This document shows, piece by piece, positions 24,501 to 31,721 of a DNA stretch of 39,418 nucleotides; position 1 is the stretch's first letter; each line of letters begins with the position of its first letter. Location of the stretch: assembly GCA_910587495.1 (NCBI GenBank), contig CAJUMT010000007.1, forward strand, positions 2,700 through 42,117, given 5' to 3'. Source of the stretch: an uncultured Lachnospiraceae bacterium. Lineage in GTDB: Bacteria; Bacillota_A; Clostridia; Lachnospirales; Lachnospiraceae. A model generated the notes under the pieces. It saw only the letters and a list, made by a program, of their open reading frames with translations. It did no database searches and was not told the DNA's origin. A program made the translations under genes and the position numbers.

Positions 24501-24656
24501 GGAAATGAAAAGCTTTCAAAACTGATGAAGGTTTATGGCGCAGAGATTCAGAATGACGTGATGGCAGCAGGCCTTTGCTTCGGAGAAGCAAAAGGCTACA
24601 CAAAGGAATGGAATATCAATGGGGAAATCGTGACCTTTGGAGTGGAAAAGCAGTAA
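21501..24656 (+). CDS. ileS: isoleucyl-tRNA synthetase
   Basis: This class I synthetase charges tRNA-Ile. The 1051 residues have the HIGH motif at 55-58 (GKPHIGHVL), KMSKS at 603-607 (DENGQKMSKSKGN), the WDTHGLPVELEVEK segment, an editing domain (about 190-390) and an anticodon-binding C-terminal half. The form WDTHGLPVELEVEK and the length place it with the type 2, eukaryote-like IleRS group, whose members are often naturally mupirocin tolerant; this is family knowledge and is not shown here. The CxxC pairs around 470-520 (WECEGCGH and TCTCPKC) look like an inserted zinc site. AGAGGAGG lies seven bases before the ATG. The phosphorylase gene follows after 43 bases without a terminator. Confidence 0.95.
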   Translation: MYNKVNTDMNFVGREKAVEKFWKENDTFRKSMEKRKSCPVYTFYDGPPTANGKPHIGHVLTRVIKDMIPRYRTMKGYMVPRKAGWDTHGLPVELEVEKLLGLDGKEQIEEYGLAPFIDKCKESVWKYKGMWEDFSGTVGFWADMDDPYVTYHDDFIESEWWALKTIWDKGLLYKGFKIVPYCPRCGTPLSSHEVAQGYKDVKERSAVVRFKVKDEDAYILAWTTTPWTLPSNVALCVNPVEAYVKVKAADQRIYYMAEALLDTVLGKLGDENTPAYEILAHYTGKDLEYKEYEPLFACSAKVAEKQHKKGYYVTCDSYVTLTDGTGVVHIAPAFGEDDANVGRKYDLPFVQLVDGKGNMTEDTPFAGLFVKKADPEVLKDLDARELLFDAPKFEHSYPHCWRCDTPLIYYARESWFIKMTAVKEDLIRNNNTINWIPESIGKGRFGDWLENIQDWGISRNRYWGTPLNIWECEGCGHMESIGSREELKRMSGNDAALTVELHRPYIDEITCTCPKCQKTMKRVPEVIDCWFDSGAMPFAQHHYPFENKEMFENQFPAQFISEAVDQTRGWFYSLLAESTLLFNKAPYENVIVLGHVQDENGQKMSKSKGNAVDPFDALATYGADAIRWYFYINSAPWLPNRFHGKAVQEGQRKFMGTLWNTYAFFVLYANIDNFDASKYTLDQTSLTAMDRWLLSRLNTVVGQVDVHLENYRIPEAARALQDFVDEMSNWYVRRSRERFWAKGMEQDKINAYMTLYTALVTIAKAAAPMIPFMTEDIYRNLVCSVDASAPESVHLCDFPKVDKSMIDGELESAMGEVLDIVVMGRAARNTANIKNRQPIGTMYVSAPSELPDMYKDIIADELNVKQVVFKEDLSDFTNYTFKPQLKTVGPKYGKLLNGIRQYLTELDGRAAMKELEDKGSLSFDIDGQSVVLLKEDLLIDTAQMEGYVTEADNRVTVVLDTNLSEALVEEGFVREIISKVQTMRKEAGFEVMDRITLYCAGNEKLSKLMKVYGAEIQNDVMAAGLCFGEAKGYTKEWNINGEIVTFGVEKQ

Positions 24657-24699
24657 AAAGCGTCCGCTCAAGATGCAGAATGAAAAAGGAGGCATATGG

Positions 24700-27165
24700 A
24701 TGTCTAAGAGAACTTTTAACAAAGATTTTTTTATTAGAAGCGTGAAATATAATGTCCGCACACTTTTCCGTCGGGAGATTGAAGAGGCGACCAGCCAGCA
24801 GATTTTCCAGGCTGTCGGCTATGCGGTAAAGGACGCGATTATGGATGCGTGGATTGCCACGCAGAAAGAATTTGAAAAATCAGATCCCAAGATCGTATAT
24901 TATATGTCCATGGAATTTTTGATGGGCCGCGCCCTTGGCAACAACCTGATTAACCTGACTTTTTATGATGAAGTAAAGGAAGCTTTGGAAGAGATTGGTC
25001 TGGATTTGAATATGATCGAGGATCAGGAACCCGATGCGGCGCTGGGAAACGGCGGTTTGGGACGTCTGGCAGCGTGTTTCTTAGATTCGCTGGCTTCTCT
25101 TGGCTATGCGGCATATGGATGCGGTATCCGTTACCGGTATGGTATGTTCAAGCAGCAGATTGTCAAGGGCGCCCAGGTGGAAGTGCCGGATATGTGGCTT
25201 AAAAACGGCAATCCTTTTGAGCTTCGCCGCCCGGAATACGCAAAGACCGTTAAGTTCGGCGGTTATGTAAGAATTGAAAATAAAGACGGCAAGAACCATT
25301 TTATCCAGGAAGGATATCAGTCCGTGCTGGCAGTGCCGGTGGACCTCCCGGTAGTAGGTTACGGAAACAATGTAATTAACTGCCTGCGGATTTGGGACGC
25401 GGAAGCCATCAATTCTTTTGAGCTGAACCATTTTGATAAAGGCGAGTACAACAAAGCAGTGGAGCAGGAGAATCTGGCTCGCAACCTGGTGGAAGTGCTG
25501 TATCCCAATGACAACCATATGGCGGGGAAAGAGCTTCGTTTAAAACAGCAGTATTTCTTTGTGTCTGCCAGCGTGCAGGCGGCAGTGGAAAGATATATGC
25601 GCTCGCATGATGACGTCCATAAGTTCTATGAGAAAGCGACGTTCCAGTTAAACGACACCCATCCGACGGTGGCAGTTGCCGAGTTAATGCGCGTGCTGAT
25701 GGATGAGCATGACCTGACATGGGATGAAGCATGGGAAGTGACCACAAAGACCTGCGCTTACACCAACCATACGATCATGGCAGAAGCTCTGGAAAAATGG
25801 CCGATCGAGCTGTTCTCCCGGCTGCTTCCGCGTATCTATCAGATCGTGGAGGAGATCAACCGCAGATTTGTAATTGAGATTCAGAAGAAGTATCCGAATA
25901 ACTATGAGAAAGTTAAGAAGATGGCCATTATTATGGACGGCCAGGTGAAGATGGCACATCTTGCCATTGCTGCAGGGTACTCTGTCAACGGCGTTGCGAG
26001 ACTTCATACAGAAATCTTGAAGAATCAGGAACTGAAAGATTTCTATGAGATGATGCCGGAGAAATTCAATAACAAGACGAATGGTATTACCCAGAGACGT
26101 TTCCTGCTTCATGGTAATCCGTTGCTGGCAAAATGGGTTACTGCCCATGTGGGAGACGAGTGGATCACAGATTTGTCCAGGATCAAAGGACTTGCCCTCT
26201 ACGCGGATGAGGAAAAAGCGCAGCACGAGTTTATGAATATCAAGTATCAAAACAAAGTGCGTCTGGCAAAGTATATTAAAGAACATAATGGTGTGGATGT
26301 GGATCCGCGTTCGATTTTCGACGTGCAGGTAAAACGTCTACATGAGTATAAGAGACAATTATTGAATATCCTTCATGTGATGTATCTGTACAATCAGATC
26401 AAAGAGCATCCGGATATGGAGTTTTATCCAAGAACCTTTATTTTCGGAGCCAAAGCGGCAGCAGGCTATATGAGGGCGAAACTGACCATCAAACTGATCA
26501 ACTCCGTAGCAGATGTGGTAAATAATGACGCATCTATCAATGGAAAGTTAAAAGTTGTGTTTATCGAAGATTACCGTGTATCCAACGCGGAGTGGATCTT
26601 TGCGGCGGCGGATGTATCCGAGCAGATTTCCACCGCTTCCAAGGAAGCGAGTGGAACCGGCAACATGAAATTTATGTTAAACGGCGCGTTGACCATCGGC
26701 ACCATGGATGGCGCCAATGTGGAGATTGTGGAAGAAGTAGGCGAAGAAAACGCGTTTATATTCGGAATGAGTTCTGACGAAGTCATCGAACTGGAGAAGC
26801 AGGGCGGTTATGATCCCTCCCAGTTGTTTAATACAGATCAGGATATCCGCCATGTGTTGATGCAGCTGATCAACGGTGAATATTCTCCCAATGACCCGGA
26901 GAAATTCCGTGAGTTGTATAATGCGCTTTTGGTTGACGGCGGTTATGACAGACCCGACCCATACTTTATTCTGAAGGATTTCCGTTCCTACGCGGAGGCA
27001 CAGAAGAAAGTGGAAGCCGCTTACAGAGATGAGAAGGGATGGGCAAGAAGCGCAATACTGAATGTGGCTTGTTCCGGTAAATTCAGTTCCGACCGTACGA
27101 TCCAGGAATATGTGGATGAGATCTGGAAACTGGATAAAGTGACAGTAGAACTGGCAGAAGGCTAA
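24700..27165 (+). CDS. glgP: glycogen/alpha-glucan phosphorylase
   Basis: This cytoplasmic enzyme releases glucose-1-phosphate from alpha-1,4-glucans with pyridoxal phosphate as cofactor. The 821 residues match the GT35 family from MSMEFLMGRALGNNL and EDQEPDAALGNGGLGRLAACF to DVQVKRLHEYKRQLLN and the PLP lysine Lys657 in SGTGNMKFMLNG. The start is ATG 24700 after AAGGAGG; the frame is open 21 codons further upstream into the end of ileS, without family features. It is probably cotranscribed with ileS and is followed by a strong terminator. No other glycogen genes are present, so it acts apart from a glg operon. Length and motifs are complete. Confidence 0.95.
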   Translation: MSKRTFNKDFFIRSVKYNVRTLFRREIEEATSQQIFQAVGYAVKDAIMDAWIATQKEFEKSDPKIVYYMSMEFLMGRALGNNLINLTFYDEVKEALEEIGLDLNMIEDQEPDAALGNGGLGRLAACFLDSLASLGYAAYGCGIRYRYGMFKQQIVKGAQVEVPDMWLKNGNPFELRRPEYAKTVKFGGYVRIENKDGKNHFIQEGYQSVLAVPVDLPVVGYGNNVINCLRIWDAEAINSFELNHFDKGEYNKAVEQENLARNLVEVLYPNDNHMAGKELRLKQQYFFVSASVQAAVERYMRSHDDVHKFYEKATFQLNDTHPTVAVAELMRVLMDEHDLTWDEAWEVTTKTCAYTNHTIMAEALEKWPIELFSRLLPRIYQIVEEINRRFVIEIQKKYPNNYEKVKKMAIIMDGQVKMAHLAIAAGYSVNGVARLHTEILKNQELKDFYEMMPEKFNNKTNGITQRRFLLHGNPLLAKWVTAHVGDEWITDLSRIKGLALYADEEKAQHEFMNIKYQNKVRLAKYIKEHNGVDVDPRSIFDVQVKRLHEYKRQLLNILHVMYLYNQIKEHPDMEFYPRTFIFGAKAAAGYMRAKLTIKLINSVADVVNNDASINGKLKVVFIEDYRVSNAEWIFAAADVSEQISTASKEASGTGNMKFMLNGALTIGTMDGANVEIVEEVGEENAFIFGMSSDEVIELEKQGGYDPSQLFNTDQDIRHVLMQLINGEYSPNDPEKFRELYNALLVDGGYDRPDPYFILKDFRSYAEAQKKVEAAYRDEKGWARSAILNVACSGKFSSDRTIQEYVDEIWKLDKVTVELAEG

Positions 27166-27179
27166 TACAGTAACAAAAG

Positions 27180-27209
27180 GGCTGTGTGAGATTTTCACAC
27201 AGTCTTTTT
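27180..27209 (+). terminator. rho-independent terminator after glgP
   Basis: A 10-bp stem (27180-27189 with 27195-27204) with a five-base loop is followed by five T. It ends the ileS-glgP transcript. Confidence 0.85.
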
Positions 27210-27213
27210 ATGT

Positions 27214-27240
27214 ATATGCAGGCCCGGATTTTCATAAAAT
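27214..27240 (+). promoter_or_regulatory. possible sigma-E promoter of spoIID
   Basis: ATA at 27214-27216 and CATAAAAT at 27233-27240 are 16 bases apart. The second element matches the sporulation sigma-E -10 consensus CATACAnT at all but one position. This suits spoIID, a mother-cell gene. The start site would lie very close to the ribosome binding site, which lowers confidence. Confidence 0.35.
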
Positions 27241-27257
27241 TGGTAAGAGGGCTTGAC

Positions 27258-28067
27258 ATGAAAAAAATAATAAAAAATATGGCGATGATAGGATTCCTTG
27301 TCTTGTTTTTCCCATATACGGCGACCCTTCTGATGGGAGGCAGACAGGGAATCCATCAGGAAAAGGCGCTTCCGGAGCTGGAATATCAGGTGTTGTACCG
27401 GCTGATGGCAGAAGATTATTCCTGGATGGCAGAAAAGACACTGGATGTAATGGCAATTTTATATCGGACGGAATGTGTAAGGCAGGGTGGAAAGGAAGAA
27501 ATCAAAAATATATCCATGGAGTTGTATGAGGAAAATTACGACAGAGCCTATGAAGCGGTGGTGCGTACCGAAGGTCAGGTGGTCACTATAGATGGTAAAT
27601 ACAAAGAACTTCCATATCATGCAGTCAGTGCGGGCAACACCAGGGACGGAAGGCTTTTGGGAGAGGAATATGACTATATAGTTTCGGTTGCCTGTCCAGA
27701 TGATTTGGAATGCGATTCTTATCTTCAGGTGTTCAGCCTGGCAAAAGAGGAACTTTGTGAAGCTTTGGGAGAAGACATTTCATCGGAAGAACTTTCTTTA
27801 GAAAGAGACAGCACAGATTATGTAACGACGGCGGTCTGTGGAACGAACACATGGCAGGGCGAGAACTTTCGCACACTGCTTCGTCTTCCTTCCAGCTGCT
27901 TTTGGCTGGAGGAAACCGAGAACGGGGTCCGCGTGACGGTGAAAGGAAGCGGTCATGGTTTCGGCATCAGCTTATATACCGCTGACCGCATGATTCGGGA
28001 AGGAAAGGAAATTGCCGAAATCTTCCAGACATTCTATCGAAATACGGAGTGTATAACTATCCTCTAA
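27258..28067 (+). CDS. spoIID: stage II sporulation protein D (SpoIID), divergent
   Basis: SpoIID is a membrane-anchored lytic transglycosylase that trims peptidoglycan during forespore engulfment. The 269 residues have an N-terminal membrane helix (about 8-27), then a SpoIID domain. Glu52 in LYRLMAEDYSW aligns with the catalytic glutamate of Bacillus subtilis SpoIID (motif ASEM). AILYRTE corresponds to the AxxARTY region, and the closing motif is GSGHGFGISLYTADRM. The start is ATG 27258 after GAGGG; 24 upstream codons in the same frame overlap the terminator and lack features. It is shorter and more divergent than the Bacillus protein. The neighbour 31 bases downstream looks like SpoIIQ, the order seen in Clostridioides difficile, which strongly supports the call. 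Confidence 0.8.
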   Translation: MKKIIKNMAMIGFLVLFFPYTATLLMGGRQGIHQEKALPELEYQVLYRLMAEDYSWMAEKTLDVMAILYRTECVRQGGKEEIKNISMELYEENYDRAYEAVVRTEGQVVTIDGKYKELPYHAVSAGNTRDGRLLGEEYDYIVSVACPDDLECDSYLQVFSLAKEELCEALGEDISSEELSLERDSTDYVTTAVCGTNTWQGENFRTLLRLPSSCFWLEETENGVRVTVKGSGHGFGISLYTADRMIREGKEIAEIFQTFYRNTECITIL

Positions 28068-28098
28068 TCTGGTAAAAATATGGATCAGAGGTGATGTT

Positions 28099-28935
28099 AT
28101 GCGTAAAAATCAAAAAGGTTTTTTGATTGTGCTGTGCCTTTGCATACTTTCGATATCCGGAATGTTCGGAGTGTATCGATATCGGAGCGGTCAAGACTCT
28201 GAGACGGAGCAAAAGACTCCCAAACAGACTGCGCAGGTAAAAGAAGATACACAGGAACCAAAGAAGGAAGTGGCAAATTCTGAAGGTACAGTGGCTAAGG
28301 CTGATACAGAAGATAAGAAGGAAGAAGAAAAAGAGCAAGCAAAAATTGAAACAGAAGAGGATATCTACAAGATAGGAGAGACAGAGCTGGCACAGACCAA
28401 AGAGGATGTACCGGAGGAAACGCCTGAGCAAATTCCTGCCAATAACGGCGAAGAAGAGACAGAAGAAGAGGAAGATACGCAGGAAACTTCCGCAGACCAG
28501 GTTCAGTCAGACCGATTGTCTTTTGCAAAAGACAGCACGCTGGTATGGCCGGTGGACGGAGACGTGATTCTGAATTACAGTATGGATAAAAGTATTTATT
28601 TTTCCACGTTGAATCAATATAAATACCATCCGGCGATTGTGATCAGCGCACCGGTAGGCAGTGAAGTTCAATGTTCTGCCACGGGTAAAGTAAGTGAGAT
28701 TACGGTGGATGAGGAGACCGGAACAACCATCCATATGGATTTGGGAGGCGGTTATGAAGCGGTCTACGGGCAGTTAAAAGAATTGGCCGTGGAAGAGGGA
28801 GATACAGTGGAAGAAGGAGAGCTGTTAGGATATGTAAGCGAACCGACCAAATACTATACGTTGGAAGGAAGCAATCTGTATTTTCAGCTTCTAAAAGATA
28901 AAGAACCGGTTAATCCGATGGAGCATATAGAATAA
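28099..28935 (+). CDS. spoIIQ: SpoIIQ-like protein with a degenerate LytM (M23) domain
   Basis: SpoIIQ sits in the forespore membrane and pairs with SpoIIIAH across the intermembrane space. The 278 residues have a membrane helix (about 7-26), a long acidic linker (about 30-140, rich in Glu, Lys and Thr), and a C-terminal M23/LytM fold (about 150-278). The fold can be followed from LVWPVDGDVILNYSMD through SAPVGSEVQCSATGKVSEI to VEEGDTVEEGELLGYVSEP. The zinc ligands are mostly missing: the first motif reads YHPAIVI where active enzymes have HxxxD, and the HxH position reads VYGQL, with FQLL after it. It is therefore probably a scaffold and not a peptidase. The gene follows spoIID by 31 bases. 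A generic M23 protein is the alternative. Confidence 0.75.
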   Translation: MRKNQKGFLIVLCLCILSISGMFGVYRYRSGQDSETEQKTPKQTAQVKEDTQEPKKEVANSEGTVAKADTEDKKEEEKEQAKIETEEDIYKIGETELAQTKEDVPEETPEQIPANNGEEETEEEEDTQETSADQVQSDRLSFAKDSTLVWPVDGDVILNYSMDKSIYFSTLNQYKYHPAIVISAPVGSEVQCSATGKVSEITVDEETGTTIHMDLGGGYEAVYGQLKELAVEEGDTVEEGELLGYVSEPTKYYTLEGSNLYFQLLKDKEPVNPMEHIE

Positions 28936-28949
28936 ACTACCCGGGTGAT

Positions 28950-29003
28950 AAAAAGAAAGGCTGTCAATGGGAAGCTGTTTTCCAGAAGACAGTCTTTCTT
29001 TTT
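28950..29003. terminator. bidirectional terminator between spoIIQ and hemolysin III gene
   Basis: A 16-bp stem (28950-28965 with 28988-29003) starts with AAAAAGAAAG and ends with CTTTCTTTTT, so a T run follows on both strands. A second inner stem (TGGGAA/TTTTCCA) lies in the loop. It serves the two convergent genes. Confidence 0.85.
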
Positions 29004-29009
29004 GCCCCT

Positions 29010-29663
29010 TTACATAAGGGCGATATAAAACATAACTACAAAGTGACAAAGGCTTCCGCCCATTACAAACAAATGAAATATTTCGTGGGAGCCAAAATAC
29101 TGATGCCTGGCGTTGAAAAACGGGAGTTTCAGCGCATAGATGACACCGCCGACCGTGTAGATGATACCGCCTGCCAAAAGCCATATAAAAGCGGCAATGG
29201 GCAGAGCTTTTACCAGCGGGACCATGGCGAGTACACACAGCCAACCCATGGAAATGTAGATCAGAGAAGAAAACCATTTGGGACAGGTAATCCAGAAGGC
29301 TTTGATCAGCATACCGATGACGGCTGTTCCCCATACAAGCGCCAGGAGCGGATATCCTACAGAGTCTTTCAGAGGGATCATACATACCGGCGTGTAGCTT
29401 CCCGCGATCAGGATAAAAATCATCATATGATCCACTTTTCGAAGCGTTCGATTAATCTTATCTGAAATATTAAAAGTGTGGTATACAGTACTCGCGCCAT
29501 ACAAAAGGATCATGCTAAGTGCAAAAACGGCAAGCGCCAGTACGGCGTTTTTATCGCTGTGGAATGCTGCCAAAATAAGCAGCGGAGAGGACGCCAGAGC
29601 AGCCAGAACCATACCGATGAAATGTGTAATGGCGCTGCCGGGATCTTTAATGGATAATGTCAT
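29010..29663 (-). CDS. hemolysin III family (YqfA/PAQR-like) membrane protein
   Basis: This is a seven-helix membrane protein of 217 residues. Family marks are DPGSAITHFIG at the start, GASTVYHTF, KVDHMMIFILIAGSYTP and, near the end, FGSHEIFHLFVMGGSLCHF. The histidines in VYH, SHEIFH and CHF form the putative metal site shared with adiponectin-receptor-like proteins. Despite the name, most bacterial members are not toxins, and their role is unclear, possibly in membrane lipid homeostasis. AAGGAGG lies eight bases upstream. It stands alone, convergent with spoIIQ. The upstream AT-rich stretch has a TATAAT but no clear -35. Confidence 0.88.
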   Translation of the reverse strand: MTLSIKDPGSAITHFIGMVLAALASSPLLILAAFHSDKNAVLALAVFALSMILLYGASTVYHTFNISDKINRTLRKVDHMMIFILIAGSYTPVCMIPLKDSVGYPLLALVWGTAVIGMLIKAFWITCPKWFSSLIYISMGWLCVLAMVPLVKALPIAAFIWLLAGGIIYTVGGVIYALKLPFFNARHQYFGSHEIFHLFVMGGSLCHFVVMFYIALM

Positions 29664-29823
29664 AATTATTGCCTCCTTACAACATGAAGATTATATAATG
29701 TAGTATTAAAAACTATGTTATAACTTATACATATTATAACTCTATATGAAAAAAAAGCAAGTATTTTTTTGAGAAATGTGATAAGAAATCGAACAAGGAA
29801 GAGCTATCTTCCTCTGCGTATAT

Positions 29824-29848
29824 AAAAAAGCGGCCCTCTTTGGACCGC
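29824..29848 (-). terminator. terminator of the NlpC/P60 gene
   Basis: On the minus strand GCGGTCC (29842-29848) pairs with GGGCCGC (29830-29836) around a five-base loop, followed by six T. It lies 24 bases after the stop. The rest of 29664-29823 is AT-rich with nothing else I can assign. Confidence 0.8.
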
Positions 29849-29872
29849 CTTTGATCTTTTGCTATATGTATT

Positions 29873-30976
29873 TTAGAAAATACGACGCACTGCCAGGACG
29901 TCTTTGTAGTTGGCAGGTGAAGTATACTTGATGCCGGTAGCCGCGGTGCTGGCATGAACAATCGTGTTATTGCCCACATAGATACCTACATGACCGCTGT
30001 AGCAGATGATATCCCCCGGCTGTGCATCCGCAAGACTGACTCCGTATCCTGCACTTCTCAATGCACTGGAGCTGTGCGGAAGACCTACGCCGAAGTTAGA
30101 GTATACACTCATAACAAAGCCGGAGCAGTCTGCGCCGTTCGTCAGGCTCGTTCCACCGTATACATAGGGGTTGCCCACAAACTGGGATGCGAAATTTGCC
30201 ACTGCGTTGCCGGAAGCGCTTCCGCCTCCGCCGCTTCCGATTACATCGGAAGACTGAGACGCTTTGGAGCCGGAATTGCTCTTAATCTTGGCCGCAGCTG
30301 CTTGCTGTGCTGCCAATCTAGCTTCTTCTTCCTTTTCCAGCCTGGCTTCTTCTTCCTCTTTGGATTCGGCGTATACATAGTCTGTCCGAAGATCCACATA
30401 ATCTTTGGAGACCCATCCGTCGCCTTCCTCAATGGACACTTTAACGAAATCTTCGGTCTCATCTTTTACGACTAATTCTTCCTCCTGGGGAATCAGACCT
30501 AAGATCGGAGAATCGGTTGTGGCTTCCATACGAACCCTTAAAGTCTCTGTAGTGACCACCGCCATTCTTGTGCCGACTTCCTCGGCAAGCGCTTCGGCGT
30601 CAGGGCCAATGGCTACATATTCGCTTTTTACATAACCATGTACATTACCGGAATTGATCAGATACCATCCGTCTTCCTGCTTTTCTACAGTTCCTACAGA
30701 TTTATCGAAAAGTTTTCCGATGATCTCGCCGTCCTCGCTGGATTCGCTGCGGACATTTACATAATCGGAAACCTGGGCAATACAAAGCCCTGTATAATTA
30801 TCTTTGACCACTGCGTCTAATACATCCGCCATCTCGTCGTCAGATGTGACGGATTCATCTAAAGAAGCAGTGATGCCGCCTGCAAGTGCCAGAGAGATCT
30901 GTGCCGCGTCCGCATGAATCGGAACCGTAACAAACATTCCGGCAGCCAGGCAGAACAAAAAACCTTTTTTTATCAT
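29873..30976 (-). CDS. secreted SH3-NlpC/P60 cell-wall endopeptidase
   Basis: This enzyme cuts peptide bonds in peptidoglycan, typically between D-gamma-Glu and the next residue. The 367 residues have a signal peptide (about 1-24, cleavage near ADA), two bacterial SH3 domains (about 60-124, with YVNVRS, and 140-200, with TLRVRM), a charged Glu/Ala/Lys helix (about 203-232), a Gly/Ser linker and a C-terminal NlpC/P60 domain (about 262-367). The catalytic residues are Cys284 in GADCSGF, His329 in YSGHVGIYVG and His341 in TIVHAS. The start is ATG 30976 after GGAGGT; an ATG four codons upstream would overlap the ribosome site. It has a strong promoter and its own terminator. Confidence 0.92.
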   Translation of the reverse strand: MIKKGFLFCLAAGMFVTVPIHADAAQISLALAGGITASLDESVTSDDEMADVLDAVVKDNYTGLCIAQVSDYVNVRSESSEDGEIIGKLFDKSVGTVEKQEDGWYLINSGNVHGYVKSEYVAIGPDAEALAEEVGTRMAVVTTETLRVRMEATTDSPILGLIPQEEELVVKDETEDFVKVSIEEGDGWVSKDYVDLRTDYVYAESKEEEEARLEKEEEARLAAQQAAAAKIKSNSGSKASQSSDVIGSGGGGSASGNAVANFASQFVGNPYVYGGTSLTNGADCSGFVMSVYSNFGVGLPHSSSALRSAGYGVSLADAQPGDIICYSGHVGIYVGNNTIVHASTAATGIKYTSPANYKDVLAVRRIF

Positions 30977-31053
30977 GTGTACCTCCAAACATATTCATTT
31001 AAAAATTACAAAAATATCTTAATTATTACAAATTTGTTACAAATCACAAAGAA

Positions 31054-31082
31054 ATTATAACAACCCCAGGGGCGTTTGTCAA
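31054..31082 (-). promoter_or_regulatory. sigma-A promoter of the NlpC/P60 gene
   Basis: On the minus strand TTGACA (31077-31082) and TATAAT (31054-31059), both full consensus, are 17 bases apart. The leader of about 70 bases contains repeated TTGTAA/TTGTTAC sequences. Confidence 0.8.
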
Positions 31083-31154
31083 CCAGGAAAAAGTCTTTTA
31101 TACAGGAAAAATCAAGACTTCACAATTATTTCATAATTTTTACGAAAACAAAGA

Positions 31155-31203
31155 TTGACAAAAGAGAATTTAGCAATTAAACTATTATAGTAATTGTTAT
31201 TAT
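31155..31203 (+). promoter_or_regulatory. perR promoter with candidate autoregulatory site
   Basis: TTGACA (31155-31160) is followed after 17 bases by TAAACT (31178-31183). Downstream, AACTATTA (31180-31187) and TGTTATTAT (31195-31203) recur in the same order before the rubrerythrin gene. The 11-bp palindrome ACTATTATAGT (31181-31191) lies in this site. It suits PerR binding, though it is not a full match to the Bacillus PerR box. Confidence 0.45.
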
Positions 31204-31225
31204 TATTAATTTGAAGGAGGGGAGG

Positions 31226-31621
31226 ATGGCAGTATTAAAATACAGCAGACAGAGGGAATCAATCAAAAATTATCTGTGCGGCAGAGATGATCATCCGACT
31301 GCAGATATGGTCTATACGGACATCCGCAGGGAATTCCCCAATATCAGTTTGGGCACAGTGTATCGGAATCTTTCCTTATTAGTAGAGACAGGTGAAATCC
31401 GAAAGATTACCATGGACGGAGCTGATCGGTTCGACGCAAAGATGATACCGCATCACCATTTTATCTGCCGTAAATGCGGGTGTGTATTGGATGTCATGTT
31501 GCCGATGGATGATCCAATGGTGGCGGTTGACGGACAGTGGGGTTATGGGGATGTGGAAGAATGTCGGATTGAATTTTACGGAGTCTGCAGGAAATGCAAA
31601 AAAAACACAAATGAGGCTTGA
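31226..31621 (+). CDS. perR: Fur-family peroxide-sensing repressor PerR
   Basis: PerR represses oxidative-defence genes until peroxide oxidises its iron-binding histidines. The 131 residues have an N-terminal winged helix (about 5-65, with HPTADMVYTDIRREFPNISL) and a C-terminal dimer domain. The regulatory metal ligands are all present: His23 in DHPTAD, Asp70, His76 and His78 in PHHHFIC and an aspartate in LPMDDP. The structural zinc is held by Cys81, Cys84, Cys121 and Cys124. ATG 31226 follows a double GGAGG; the frame opens at TTG 31211, which is less likely. Reverse rubrerythrin follows, with a shared operator-like motif before both genes. This ligand set and neighbour favour PerR over Fur or Zur. 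Confidence 0.87.
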   Translation: MAVLKYSRQRESIKNYLCGRDDHPTADMVYTDIRREFPNISLGTVYRNLSLLVETGEIRKITMDGADRFDAKMIPHHHFICRKCGCVLDVMLPMDDPMVAVDGQWGYGDVEECRIEFYGVCRKCKKNTNEA

Positions 31622-31684
31622 CAAAACAGAAAGTTTTTTCTATAATTTCATTATAACGATAACAGGAACTATTACTGTTATTAT
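31618..31684 (+). promoter_or_regulatory. rubrerythrin promoter with PerR-like operator
   Basis: TTGACA (31618-31623) and TATAAT (31641-31646), both full consensus, are 17 bases apart; the -35 overlaps the perR stop codon. Over the start site lies the inverted repeat ATAACAG-N9-CTGTTAT (31659-31681). AACTATTA and TGTTATTAT also occur before perR. This placement suits repression of a very strong promoter. Confidence 0.7.
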
Positions 31685-31721
31685 ATAGAATCTTAATAAT
31701 ATTAGAAAAGGAGAAAAGATA

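Noticed and set aside
25684..26286. Open frame of 200 codons on the minus strand within glgP
   Set aside because: Antisense shadow of a strongly conserved enzyme; no independent signal.
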